Notes under the pieces: model-generated | What the model was told of the DNA's origin: nothing | Seen by the model: the letters and a program-made list of their open reading frames with translations, nothing else | Database searches by the model: none | Translations under genes and position numbers: made by a program | In this document: piece by piece, positions 47,401 to 62,400 of the stretch | How the letters are laid out: each line of letters opens with the position of its first letter | How positions within the stretch are numbered: position 1 is the first letter of the stretch | Origin: Strongylocentrotus purpuratus | Taxonomy: Eukaryota > Echinodermata > Echinoidea > Camarodonta > Strongylocentrotidae | Length of the DNA: 64,000 bases | Reading direction: 5' to 3' | Assembly (NCBI RefSeq): GCF_000002235.5 | Contig: NW_022145613.1 | Span: 7,619,929 to 7,683,928 of the forward strand

Positions 47401-50400
47401 GTTATGAAAACGGTCACACTGTATGAACACGTTCACAACACGCTCATAACCCGTTACAGAACGGTGATGAAAAATGGAGAGCGGACTGACCGTTGCCGTT
47501 CAAATCGGGGTATTTATGGCAGTCGTGTCATGACGTCAGCAGTCCGGGGACTCGCTCACAGGACGCTCAGAGCGGTGAGGGGACGCTAAGTGACTGGTAG
47601 GTGCAGTGGCGGATCCAGGGGGGGGGGCCCGGGCCCCCCCCCTTGAGAAAAAAATCATGTAAAATCACGTGATTTTTACGATTAAGGGGGGGGGGGGGTG
47701 CAAATTGAAAAAATTTTGAGGATCAAAAACAAAAATTGTGCTCTGTACCCCCCCCCCCCCCCACTGAGCGACTTTTCGGCCGGCGCGATTTTCAAATTTT
47801 CGGGAGCAAAAAAAAAAAAAAGTTGGGCCCCCTCCCCTAAGAAATCCTGGATCCGCGCCTGGGTAGGTGGCTGCTACAAACCCGGTGCACACGTTCGAGA
47901 CCCGGTATGGGCCCGGTATGGAAAAGGCCAAAATTTTCAGCAAAAGTCAATCTGGGCGGTGAAGACGGTAGAAGCACGTTCAACACCCGGTAGGCGCCCG
48001 GTGAGAACGGTCAGAAGATGGCAACGAAACGGTGAAAAGATTAATTTTATGAATTTTTTTTTGCGGCCGGGGACAAGTTCGCTCAAAACCCAACGTTCTG
48101 GACTCTGTTGTTTTTTTAATAGCCCGGCAGGTGGACGACGGTAGGCCTACACGGCAGAGTGTGAGAGCTCCATAACACAATCAAATGTGAAGAATGCTCC
48201 TCAAAAGTAATTTATTTTACGACAGCAGGTTTTTGCTTTAGGAATTTAACTGCTTTATATCGTCTGTTTGGAGCCAGGAGGGTATTATCTCTGTGTGAAA
48301 GTATATGAATTTACGCCCGTCTGGCTCAAACCAGATGATATGGGCTTAACGGCCATTTAATTATCCTGCTTTTTGTTTTACTTTCAATCAGTACCTGGAT
48401 GAAACAGGAGATAAGAGCATGGTTTGTGTCCTTGACAATGGCAAGGGCATGACCACCAGGGAACTCAACAACTGGGCCATCTATCGACTCTCTAAATTCA
48501 ATCGCAAACAAGAGAACAACAGGTAATATCACTTCATTAAAAAAATTGATTCACAAGGAAAGGAGAAATATGTTTATTATCATATTTGATGGTCCAGTAG
48601 AACAGTTAGAGTAGTCATCTTGGAACTGCATGTTAGCTGTATGAAACCAAGTCAAGGAACTATGCACATAGCCCCTGAGATAGGCTTTAAAGCCAGATGT
48701 CTATGGGTTGTATATCGATCTAACTGAATTTGGAAGTCCTTTTAAAGTAAATCCAATTGTCTCAGGCCATAGATTCAGGGATAAATGTATTTGAATGAAG
48801 TCTCAGACCAATTTATAAAGCTCATTTAGTAGCATTGACAATTAAATTGAGTAGGATTTAAAGAGAAAACAATATCAAATGATTAGCACGTTGTAATATC
48901 AATTGTCAGACAGTGGCAAAAGTTATAAACTTGGCAATGATTAAGTTCTTTATTCATAACGTTTGAAATACTATTTAAGTATACTAAGATCAATTACATG
49001 ATAACAATATATACACCTCTTTGATGTACTAACACAAACAGATTATTATGAAATCATGAGATTTTAGAAAACAAAACTTTGTAAACTTAATTTGTCATTC
49101 TTTGTATTTTGTAAACTATTGTTTTAATGACAGTAATGAAGACGCACACGTTCCCAGATCGTTAAACAGTGACATCTCATTCTTTGGAGTAGGAGGAAAG
49201 CAAGCAGCGTTTTTCATTGGTGATTCAGTCAGGGTGAGTTATATGCTTTTTGCCTGTATCCTTGGACATTGCCTAATAACACTTGATTGCTTTCTTCACA
49301 TCTCTGCATGGTCGCAACAGCGATTTTTTTTCCTTCTCCATTGTCCTCTACCAGTCAGTATGCAAATACAAACTGGCTTGAAGAAACAGTCATGAACCTA
49401 CTTATTTAGTATTGCTTCATCAGAAAGATTTGCTGGGTCATACTTTACATCTCTTATCTTTGGCAGTTTAAGGTACAGGCAAAAAATCCGTTATGTTCAA
49501 TGGATTCTATACCCAATGCATGGTGTTAGAGTCGGTGCAAATCGCCCATGTTATACATCTTTTCTTACAGATGATCAGTAAACCCAAATATTCTAAGGAT
49601 GTTCATGAGATGACGGTATCAAAGGAAGAGTTTGAAAGGAGAGAGAAGAACAAAGAAGACATCTACAAGGGCATAATCCATAACAGGCAGGTGGGTGGTT
49701 GATTACATATATTAGAATTGTTGTTTTAGGTATGTGGGTTGGTGCAAAGACGCAGTAAGCAGGACACATTTATCCCATCATAATGTCGACTTCCAACTCC
49801 ATGTTTAATGCCAAGCAATGCTCAATAGAACGATGTCATGATACAACTCGATACATAACAATAATGCTTGTTTCTTGCATCATTAGCATGCCTCCTTGCT
49901 CTTATAAAGACTGCAGCTAGAAAAGATATCTATTGGTAGAGGATTATATGAAATATCAACAGAAGATGAGATAAAGAAGTTGTATTACCTTCAGTAATGT
50001 TTCTTTTCATCATCTTTTTTTTCGCATTTCACACTTGGGCCAGCGTGGCTAGGGCATTCACTTTTCACCAGAAGATGAGATAAAGAAGTTGTACTACTTT
50101 CAGTAATGTTTCTTTTCACTATCTTTTGTATGCTATTCACACCTGAAGCCTGGCGTGGGCAGTCACGTTTCATCAGAAGATGAGATAAAGCAATCGTACT
50201 ACTTACAGTTACGTTTCTTTTCTCCATCTTTTTATGCAATTCACATTTGTCTTGAAGCCTGGTGAGGGCAGTGACGTATCACCAGAAAATGAGATCCTGC
50301 AAAAACTGGTCAAGGAAGAGGAAGGCAAGGAGAACTTTACCCACGTGGTCATCACCAGCATCAATTCAGACCACATGAAGTTCCTCAAAGAAGACTTCAG

Positions 50401-53400
50401 CAGTTGGAGCACACTACTGGCGTAAGTTTCTCACGTATTGTCCTCTTGATTCCATGTAAATACTGGAGACAAGTGTTGTCAAGGCAATGGTAAAGGTTTG
50501 GTACCAACCCCGGGTTGCAATTCCAAACCCTCAGCCCCCAACCCACCTTCAATTTTTTAAAGTGTTAAGAGGGAGTGAGCTATTCTATTTGACCAGACCT
50601 TGGAAATTATAAACCTGGACCCTATATACAAAGTCATGTAAAAAGATACAGAACACAGTGTCTCAGAAAATTGTCGAGCAAGCTAGTTGTGGTACATATT
50701 ACTTGAAAAAATAATGTAATGATGTTCAGTCCTCTGATTTTAGAGAACAATACGTGTTTCCCTGTCCTGAAGAAGATGATTCATATACCGTATATATATT
50801 TGTCCATTTAAAAACCAATAATCAACCAATAACTCATAGATTGAATCAAATATAAAAACGTTAGAATTGATTAGGCATCATTGTGATAAAGGAGACAATA
50901 AAATATGTTCAAAATGTAATGAAAATCGTGGCTAGGTAAAGGTTACAGAGTTATAGTTTCCCTCCATTTCATTAAGCTCTTTAATATGTCTTCAGTATGT
51001 CTTCTCTGATTGTCATTACAGACACATCTACCACTACTACATCCATGGTCCACAAGGCAACCAGTCCCACCTATCCAACTCCATGGGCCGTACGCCAAGC
51101 CCCTGCAAGAATATTGACATCAGCATCACCATGTACAAGAAGGGCCAACAGCACAAGCAGCGCAACCTCAGAGACATTGAAGACGACCCGCAATCCATCT
51201 TCATCAGGTCTGCCAAGGACACGTTTGAATTCCGTGTCTTGGTAGAAGGAACTGGTCTGGTAGAGGGCGTGCTTCGATATCATCCATTCCTTTTTGACAA
51301 GGAGTCGTATCCACAGGGTAACCTCACTAGTCATAAGGACTGTTATTCATAAGTACCGTTATTCAACGACGTGTAACTTTCTATGCGTAAATTAAGGACC
51401 GCTATTCAACGACGTGTAACTTTCTATATACGTGAATTAAGGACCGCTATTCATAAAACGGAAATGGGATCACTATTCATAAAGGCATAAGGACCGTTAT
51501 TAATAAGGACAGCTACTCATAATTTGAGATTAGGGTCCCCCGTTCATAATTCACATTAAGTGTCATTACTCAAAAGGACTGCTATTCATAATACGAAATT
51601 GGGGACACTATTCATAATACGAAATGAGGGTCGCTATTCATAATACGGATAGCATGAATAGCGACCCTCTTCTCATATTATGAATAACGACCCCGATTTT
51701 GTATCATGAACAGTGACCCTCTTCTCATATTATGAATAGCGACCCTCTTCTTCGATTATGAATAGTGGTTCTTATGAATTATGACCCTTATGAATAATGA
51801 CCCTTTTCTCAAATTAGGAATAGCGGTCCTTATGAATCGCGAGCGGACCCCGCATCCACATGACTATGGCCGAGGTGGGGGACAAGTTTCTTGTTCTTGG
51901 TTTTTTATGTCTAATTTGACTCTACAATTTTAAAAGGAATTTGAGATCTAAACTTTGTTGAACTCTACAAAGACCTATAACATTTGTACTAAACCCTAAA
52001 AACAACTCATTTGAATTTTCCTAGGCATCATGTTTTTAAGGACACGTTAAATTCTGGTATACCCATGAGAGAGAGAGAGAGAGAGAGAAAGAAAAAGAAA
52101 GAAAGGAAGTATTTCCATTTATTGATCGAAATAGTCGTTCCTAAAGAAGCGATCAGATTACTTTATCAAAGCTCGAAATTGACTTCTATATGATGTTTTG
52201 TATGCTTTATTGCTGCAGTACTTGAAGAAGTCGATGACGAAAGTGATTACAACAAAGATAGACTTGCGAGGGGTAGCAAAGCCATATTTGAGTGCTACTG
52301 GAATGGAAGGCTTATTCCATATACACATGTCCAAGAGTGAGTAGTAGAGTGTAGCAAGTGTCATTTTAAAGGTAAAGACCAGTTTTGGAAACGCCCCCCC
52401 CCCCCCTCTCAAAAAAATTAAATGGAAGCTCTTATTACCAATCATGTGTTTTGACTAATACGTGATGATTCAAATTTTGCCGAGGAGCCGCCTACTTATT
52501 GATATATTTAGTAAATTAGTATATCTATTTGAACCTGATAGATATAACGAGTCGGGCACGTGTGTGTAGTCCCGTATAATCTTTCTGTGTACAGTGCTTG
52601 TAACTTTACCTCACAGAATCAAACGAAACTTACACTGAATATTCAAGATTACAAATAAATGTCATTTGCCAAACAATTTGGGTAGAAAATGTATACTGGC
52701 TGAGTTATGAGCATAGAAAGCTTATGAAATCAAGGTTAGTAGCCCCGACACCATTTGTATAGTCCCATATACATCTTTCTGTGTACAGTGCTTGTTACTT
52801 TACCAAGACTGGGCCAAATTTTTTATCATTTTGATGATTCCAGAACCTTGCAGTACACACCAATACTTATATGCTAGATGATCAGCCTTTTCTGATCAAT
52901 TCCACAACGTTTCTTTCACAATGCAATCGCATGACCAGAACTGATCTTTATCTTTAATGATTGTGGGAGTCATGTTCCATTGAGTGTTATTTGGTTAAAG
53001 AAATTAATTCTTCATGATTTATTGGGTAATTATCAAGCAGTTGTATAGTTGAGATGTGGAGGCACATACTATTTTACTTTGAAGTCTTTCTGTTCGCTTC
53101 ATTGATATGGCATCATACATGATGATGTTATCATGCTTTCATCTTGCAATTAACTAATGGTGAAGTGAGTGATTGAAGGTGTGACTAACTGGATGAATTA
53201 ATGATTGAAGGAATGCGAATTCAATGATGGAATGAGTGAAAAAATACACATAATATTGAGTAAGGAATGGATGAATAATGGCATAAAAGTCTGAGATCAC
53301 GCGACCATGCACGCTCTCCCGACAGAAACTCAACTTTAGGTGACAGAGCCTTCTAATTATCTGGACCTATAAGCCGTGGAATAATTTTTCCATAATCTAT

Positions 53401-56400
53401 CAGGAGCACCACGTCTATGTCAACTTTCATTTCAGCTCTCAAGACTTTCCTGTTCCCAGCTAGGACACCATCTCAAGAATAAAACTAATGCCACCAAAGA
53501 ATATTAACGGAAAGTAATCTTAATTTAAATATGAACAAGAACGTTGAATTTATGAGACATTGTAGAGCAAGCGCCATAAGTGCTATACTTTTGTATAGAT
53601 CGGTACACATAACGCAATTTATCTAAGTGAAAGAAAGAAAAGAAGTTGACATTCCAATAAATTTGCTACAATCAAGTTTCAACCTCTTAAACTTATCCAT
53701 TGTCTTTTGACCATCAGCTTTGACTGGTGTGCCATGCCAAGGAAACGAGGCAGTATTCCTTTCGAGTGCTACAATAGGGTATCTGGCGCCCTCTTTGCCA
53801 ACAGCAAGTTTGAGGTCAGCACAAACAAACTGACCTTCAGTGACCTTGGGATGAAGCTGAATGATAAGAGCGCAGTCTTTGAGAGAGTTGTTGGGGGTCA
53901 GGTAATTAAACAATTTTTTTTCTCTTTTAATTATGTTCTAGTTTAGAGACATGTATGCTCAACTCAAATACATGAAACTTATTGGTTGTACTGCTTACAT
54001 TCATAATGTAAACAGTCATAATTTCTTTACATTGTGCTTTAAAGGGATCCGGTAACTTTGTCTCAGATTCTGAAACAAAATTCTGGATTTAGCTCATGAT
54101 GCAATGATAATTATAAACCTTTAGGTCAGTCAGGAAACCCATGACTTTTACAAGCCGATCGCCTGTCTGATTATCAAGATATTTATGATTGGAATTACAA
54201 ATTTTGAAAACCGTTCGCCTGACGGTTTTCATAACACTACAGTCTATTGGGGAAAATGAGTATGATAAAACCGGTCACTCAAAGATTTTTACTTTTTTGA
54301 GGCACTTCTTGATCATTTTGAAGCGCAATTTTTTTAGGGCTTCAATATTACACCATATCACAGACACTGATAACACGTAGGGCCGTGTATCTCAGATTTA
54401 ACATTGTTAAACGATCCCTTTAAGGAATGTTCATGATGATGCAGTATCCATGGGGTGACAAACAGAGGATTTCAGCTGTTTCTTTGATTCAGATTGGGAA
54501 ATTAATGTTTTGTTTTCTAATCATATTCTTTTAAAGTTATTATTACGAAGAATGTATCTATGTTTTGGAGCATATCATTGTTATTTATAGTTATGCAATA
54601 GTACTATAGGCCCAAATCAGAGGAGCTTACTCCAGAATCCAACAGTATTTATTATATGTTTTAAAAGAAATTTTATGTCAGTTTTGGACTTCACAATTAT
54701 ATAATGACACCAAGAAAAACAATTTCTCAAGTAACCTATCATATCACTACATACAGGAGAAATGATGGTAGATAACGGACATTAAAAGCTCAGCATTTGA
54801 TAGTTCTGCCGTTCATGAAAGTCCAAGGTTTGAATCCTGGATTGGGTACGGAGAAAATAAATGAAGGTCAGTTCAAAATGATAATGTACTAATGTATAAA
54901 TAAAAGTAGGAACATGTTTGTCTTGTTATCAGCCCCACAGAGTGAAGATTGACAGACAGTTCACTGAATGGCTGCACCAGTGTCACAAGATCCATGACAA
55001 ACAGGTCTGCTTCAGAGACTACGTGGGTAACATCACGAGGCCAGATCTACCCAAGAAACAACAAGGACCATGGGGTGTGTTTAAGACTGTGGAATGGGAT
55101 GGGAAGGTGTATACCACAGGGCAACAGGTATGATGTCACAAGTGATATTAAATGTGATGTAGAGAACACTTTGAATGAAAAGATGGACAGCTTTCCATCT
55201 GTTGGACAGATGGACAATTTTATATAATTGAGGTGAGAAGAAAAAGAGCAGCATATCTATACAAATGTAATTCCTTTCTCAGACAAGGAGGGGTGAGATA
55301 TTTAAGTAATATTGACTGCCTTCTGGGCAATACGACATATATCGCCCGAACCGAATGTGAGGGTGATATATGACAATTCGTATTGCCCTGAATTAGGCAG
55401 TCAATATTACTATTATTAACCACATCAGACATCTAGAGCAAACAAGAAACTCTTACTATCTTATACTCTTAAATTATGTAGGCTACACAGGGTTTCCTAG
55501 CATTAGAAGTTGCAAAAACATTGTCAAACCAGCACTGTTCATCCAGTGTTTGACAGATTTTCGATACACTGCAAGCAGTTTGTCTAGGGTGTGATTGTTA
55601 CGTCACAATAGAGTTCGCGCAAAGTGCGCATTTTCTTATACACGATGCGCGATGTAAATTACGATAGCTGATGCGCGATGTAAATTACAACTTGCTCTAT
55701 ATCATTGCTCACTTTTACCCTTTTCACATCTATTTTTCTTAACCCCGGACTATCCTTAACCCCATACTATCCTTAACCCCATACTATTTTTTTTGCTGTT
55801 CACATCTATTTTCTTAACCCTGGACTATGTGCTTAGCCGGGGTTAAGAAATTTCACGCGATTCACACTACGTTCGCCTTAGCCCCGGACTATTCGATAGC
55901 TCATGAATATTAATGCTTTTGCTACCGCGCATGCGCCTTTCGACTAAATGAAGGGGAAAAACCCGCGCGCTAAATTCAATATAAATATAAATTCAATTGA
56001 ACTATAATCAATATCGGTCAACGAACTCTTTGCTTGTGGTAAAAAGACCAACAATATACAGTACGGTACGTAATAATTTTAGCTCGCTCGTGTTGTGTTA
56101 TCCAGCCTTGCGCAAAGCGTTTTCCCTTTATTATTTTACCGATACAAATCAATTACCCATTTTTCATCCAATTCACTTGATAAATTTACCTACGTAAATA
56201 TGACTGATAATGATAAATGCAATAAAAAATTATGAGCTACATGTTCTTTCACTATTTTTTTAAATCAATTTTATAATAAAGATTTTTTCATAATGACCTC
56301 TGCCTCGTAAAAGACTAAACGTCAATACAGAGAGCATGCATGCGTAACGTGAACTGCATGCATGCGTAACGTGAACTGCATGCATAGCGCGCGATAAATG

Positions 56401-59400
56401 CAAATTCACGACCACACGACCACGCTGTCTGTGATTGGCTGTTGCTTAGCCCCGCTTCTCCTTAGCCCGGTTCGGATTCACACTACGCAGCTTAGCACCA
56501 CAATTGCCCGGCTAACCCCGCAATTGCCCGGCTAACCCTGCTATTTTGCAGGGCCAGATAGTCCCGTACTATTTGTGGGGTTAGCCCACTTTGGCAAAAC
56601 GTAATGTGAACAGAAAGCCGGCTAAAATTACCCCGGGTAATTGGTGGGGCTAAGGAAGGAATTGGTGGGGCTAAGAACCCCCTTAGCCCCACCTATTTCC
56701 CGGGGTTAAGCAATATTTGGTAGATGTGAAAAGGGTATAGTTTAACACGCATTTTGCCATTGACTTTTCAAAGCGGGCTAATATATTTGTTAATTGGTTT
56801 ACTTTATAACCATATTGACCGGCAAATTACACACAAATCCCTTTGACTTTTCTGAGCGGGCTAAAATATTTGTTCATTGGTTTAATGTATAACCATATTG
56901 ACCGGAAAATTACACACAAATCTCTTTGACTTTTCTGAGCGTGCTAAAATATTGTAATTTTGTTGGCTTATCCATCAAACCTTGAGGGCAATAACATTTA
57001 AAAATTGCCCTGCACAGATGTCTGACACGGTTAATAATATAGTATTAATGACTGCTTTGAGAGAAATAGTTGTTTTTATACGCTCAAGGGAAGGTTACAA
57101 TTGTGCTATTGCCCGAGGCGTTCCCGAGAGCGTATAAAAATAACTATTTCTCGAATATTAAAGCAGTCATTAATACTTTTATATACCGAAGAGTCAACTT
57201 ACCAATCAAGAGGTAGAACAGGTAGAACTCCGTAGAAAATAACTCAACTGGTAGAAATCCGTAGAAAATAACTCTATTTGTTAAAAATATTTACAGTACA
57301 GTTGTTAAAATGATATGTGGGGGCTTGCACCTGCTGACAAGGAGAAACATGGGCATGGCTACTTGTAGTGATGTTGCATGTGCGTGGGAAGTTCTCTGGG
57401 TTATTTGTGATCTCATTGAAAATGTCATTTAGTTCCCGCAGTTCCTTGCTTTCACTACGCTGACCACCAGTAGATGTTGATGACGATGGTACTAATTTCG
57501 GATCAACAGCTGCTGCGATACCATGACTTATGTTTGATGACGATGGTACTGATTTCGGATCAACAGCTGCCGCGATACTGTTCGATGACGATGGTACTGA
57601 TTTCGGATCAACGGCTGCCGCGATAGCATGACTCATGTTTTCTTTTGCGGTACTGCTGGTAATAGCATAGTGTTTCAGACTGGTCTCCTGTCCGGAGACA
57701 CTCATGATCTCTCTGTCTCTGAAACCAGCATTTTGTAGGATACTGATGCTGGTTGCCCTTAGGCAATGGTTGGTGTAAGCCTTGGTACCTGCACGAAATG
57801 AAATTGTTTTCATTTTGTCTCCGATGCTGTTTTTCCCTAGGGGTGCATTACAGTACCATTGATCAGGAGAAGGTGGATTGGATTTCAACTCACGCTTGGC
57901 CTGTGCATTTGCCGGTCTCTGCCAAAAACTCTTACATTGTGGATTCAATTTATCTTTGTAGCGTAAGAAGGAGGCAACAGGACATCGTGGACCATTAGTT
58001 GGAATCATGACACCACCTTGGCTTTTCTCTAGTTTATCTGCACGGTTGTTTTTTGTGAGTGTATCTTTCAGAGTTATGGAGCATTTTCCCCCTTCATCAC
58101 AAATGTCAAAGCTGTCGAGTGTCATTTCACGCAAATTCTCTCTACCCCGATTGCAAAAGTACAACATTACGTCCATAAATACCTTGTCCTGAAGACCCAC
58201 AGAATCATCCAAATCAAGCGAACCTTGGATTTTGTCCATGTCTTCTGCTGAGATAGCTGGTTTGTGAGTTAATTACAACTCCCTTTCCTTCCTGTTTAAG
58301 CATTGCTGAAAAACACTTAAAAACTCTCGTCGAGTCGGAAAAATCTTCATGCTTGATGATATCTATCTGGTTACAATTGAGGAAATGACGCTGAAGTCCG
58401 AATCTAATAGCTAACATTGACTTCTTCATGTAATAACTTCCGTTCTTCCGTCTAGCACCAGCGTAAAACTTTTGCAGTACATTGTCCAGCTCCGAATTTG
58501 AAAGCTTGTTTACGCTATCGAGGTCTGTGTTGATAACTTGCAGGAAGTCTTCGAATATTTTCATGGAGAATTTAACGGAATTTTTGAAGCGAATCAATCA
58601 AGTCTCTCATTTGATCATCATCAAGAAGCTGAAATCTTGGGAGCATTTCTTCTGCCATTTTGGCCTAGTACAGTCGGTCGTCTGCGCTGGCCGCTACTAG
58701 GGAGTCGGGCTAACTCGCCCCACGGGACATCTCGCCCCAGCGAGATATCCCGACATGATTTATCGATCGAGAGATACCAGTAGTCTGCTAATTTACGGCC
58801 AGGACGAAAGAATGTGAACGAACATCAGCCACTAATCTCGTCTAAAATGTACAATGAGCAGAAAAACATATACACATTGGTATCTCTCGATCGATGAATC
58901 GTGTCGGGACATCTCGCCCCAGTCTTTGATGCTGAGGCGAGATGTCCCGTGGGGCGAGTTAGCCCGGATTCGCTGCTAGTCGTATTACAAAATTGGTAAA
59001 ATATAGCGACCAATTCTTCGCACACATACGGTATCCGCAATCACTCAAACCATTTTTTAACATGTAAACCTATGGGTATTTTACCAAGACTGAACTATTT
59101 TCCCAGTAACCATGGTTACTGGGATTTTAGAACTATTTTTTTAAAAACTATTACATGGGTTTGGAATTTTACCGGGAATTTTACAGGAATAGTTACAGTT
59201 TATAAATGCAATTTCGACCAATCAGATGGCTGGATTTCTTAAGTGAGGTATATAATAGAGAATATTCAATGGGAAGGGGGGGGGGGGTGGAGGGAAGCCA
59301 CTGTAAGAACTTTTTGAAATCACAGTTTCTTATGATGAGGAGTTAAGTAAAATGAAAAAAATATACAGATAGAAAGAGAATTCATGTCAGATATACATAT

Positions 59401-62400
59401 ATTATTAAAGTTTATAATGTAAATTTCATAAGGGAGGAAATGAGTTCATGAATAATAAAAGCTATTCATTCATTTTCTTTGTAATTTTTAGGCTGAATCA
59501 AAAATTTCGTAATTTGTAACAAAGTAATATTTTTCTGCAATTCTTATCTTATTCTTTGTTAGGTTCGAATTCGAAGTCCAACTCTTCATGGGTCAATACA
59601 AGAGTTCTTGTTTTTGTTGGGAGACTTTGAGAATAAGATTCAGAATGGGACGCTGTTTGCGACGGGAGGAGAGGTCAAAATTAAGCTGGTATGACACATC
59701 ATTTATATTCTCTGTATTTATCGTGCCATAACTAAAAGAAAACAAGATAAACGATCTACTGAAGATTGGCATCTGTGCTGTAGGAAAGTTCGGTATCATA
59801 TGATTTTGATGATACATTCATTTTTTTCCATAGACCTTAACTTGACTCATCTGAAGATTAGTATTTGGTGGGTCAATTTAAGATTATTAATGTAGTCAGT
59901 CGTTAGATAACCAATATTTCAATATCTGTGAGATGCATTTAAGCAGCTCTAAATGTGTATAATGGTCTAAATCTGCCCTAACTTGTTACTTCTTCAGTGA
60001 GTACATTGGCATTTCATGTAGTCAAGTCAGCAAACCATGTAACTATCCAGGGCCATTGGTAACATTGGACTATTTCATGTTATTTGTTGCATACATATAT
60101 TTGGATCTAAATGTAAAACAGTGCCAAAACCATCAGATACAACTTTGCCCATATATTTTGAAAGCATTCAAAACTAAGCCTGGTACTATTTCGCTGATTG
60201 ATGGAAAGTCAAGTGTCAACCTCTCAGTTTTGTATACATTACTGTAAAAAAAAGTAAGATGAGAAAACAATGATCAGTCACTTGACTTTTGGGCATCAAC
60301 AATAAGAATGATTTGTTAACAGGAATCTTTCCAGCATAACACTTCATGAAAAGCAATAGTTACATAATCAAGGGTGGACCTAAAGCCCAAGTTCACTCCA
60401 ATTTAAAAAAATTCTAGCATGTTGTAAATAATTCAAAGGTTAAAACTGCCAATACCACGGTCGTACTTTAATCAGGTGATTTTTAAGTGCGATTTTTGTT
60501 TCGGTTATTTCGAGCATGGACCTATTACGGATGGACATTCGACGTAATTCTTTCTTTGATCCAATGAGATCCACCGCCTTCTGATTATGTGCATCTTAAT
60601 GAGAACATTGAGAACGACTGCTCAAGCATTTTCGGTCATTGACAAAGGAGCAGTTTCCCTCTCTTGCATGGGCGGCGATTTCTTTTCATGACCGGGGGGG
60701 GGGGACGACGAAATGCGAGGGACGAGGGAGCAGTGGCGTAATGACCAAAAAGGTTGGGGGGGGGGGAATCCGCATCACCACTACTCTTACATGTTACGCA
60801 GGCCCTGGAAACGTTGTTAAAAGTAGGGGGGCTAAAGTATTTACGATCAGGTAGAGCAAAGCAAAGCAAAGTGGAGCGTAAATTGGTGTGGGGTCCAGGG
60901 GCAAAGCCCCGGCGGGTGTCGCGGCGGAGCCTCATGAAGCTCAGGGATTTTAGGCATTTATTAAGGTCAGATGAGCATCTTAGGGGCGGAGCTCCTGGAA
61001 GCTCAGGGGTCTAAGGCATTTAATTACGGTCAGCTGAGCATATTTTGATACGCTATTTGTGACACTGGCATGCAGGTCACTTATTGGAGTGGCAGAAGCT
61101 CAGGGGTTTTAGGTATTTAATTACGGTCAGATGAGCAACCAGGGGCCCGCCTTAAGGCTCTTGGTGGGGTCCAGGGGGCAGAGCTCCCGGAAGCTCAGGG
61201 AAAATCACGCTATTTCAAATCAGTGGAATCGAATTAGAAAAAAAAAGCACGTTTGAATTTCATTTGGGGGGAACTGCCCCCAAAGCCCCCCCCCCCCATC
61301 AGTAAGTGCGAGGGATCATAGTGAATGAGAGGGGTGAAGGTGTTGAAAGTGACTACCCCCTCACAGGTTTTTGAAGTTTTGTTGTATTAAAAATTACATT
61401 CCTTAGCAAAACTATAGTATAAAAACAAGCAATATACTTTTTTCATACTTAAATTTTCTCGGTATTTTCTTGTACATTTTGAAGGATATTATACGAGGGA
61501 GCGTAGCTCCCGAGTGAGAAGATTTTTGCATTTTTATTTGTCTAAACGCTGCACTCTTGGGCCTTCCAGAGCCTAAAAGTCTTTAGTCAGTATTTGCTTT
61601 ACATTTTGTGTGTGCACTTTTTCAAATTTTGAGGGGGGGGGGGGGACGACCCCCTTAAAAAATTGAGGGGGGGGGACGTGTCCCCCACCCCGTCCACCCG
61701 GGATCGCCGCCCCTGCTCTCTTGGCTTTTGTTTGGATGGTGTGCTCTGTAAGAGTGTGTTTTAAATGAAAACATCCCCCATGGGGAGCAGCAAAGTTGAA
61801 AAGCAGACGATTTTGGTGATATAAAAAGGTATTATTACTGATTCGCACACTTTCGCACACAACCATGACCTTATCAAACAATTAGAAGGCCATGATCTTA
61901 ATAAGCCCTGTGCGTTGTAACTTTGGAATATTATGAGGACATTGGGGGAAAAGGGATTTTAAATCACAACCAATCCAAATATAACCCCTATCTGGTAATA
62001 TCAACATGTTTTTCAAAATAAAATACAGTACACGGAACAACAATTTCCGATTTTAAACCAAAACTGCACATCGACTTTCTATGATTTATTAAAGCGAGTT
62101 ATTATCTACTGCGCATGTAGATTAACATGTGTAAATCACTATCTTGATTCTGTCCCGGCTTTTTGGCGGTGGACCTCATGAGATCAAAGTGAAAAAACAT
62201 GTATGGAATGTTATTGAGACGACGTTGGCGGAGACAATCACAAAGAAAACGACGAATGTCCATCCGTAATAGGTCCATGATGGTAGTAAATAAGGTTTCT
62301 TTGAAAGACAGGGGGAGATTTTCCCTATGGCTAAACAACATTGGGACTAACAAGTTAAACATTAGAACGTACGAATTTGGTAAAAACAGAGTGGTATGTG

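Noticed and set aside
54790-54862. Weak tRNA-like patch in SMCHD1 intron 11
   Set aside because: Only the B box is convincing; the cloverleaf does not form.
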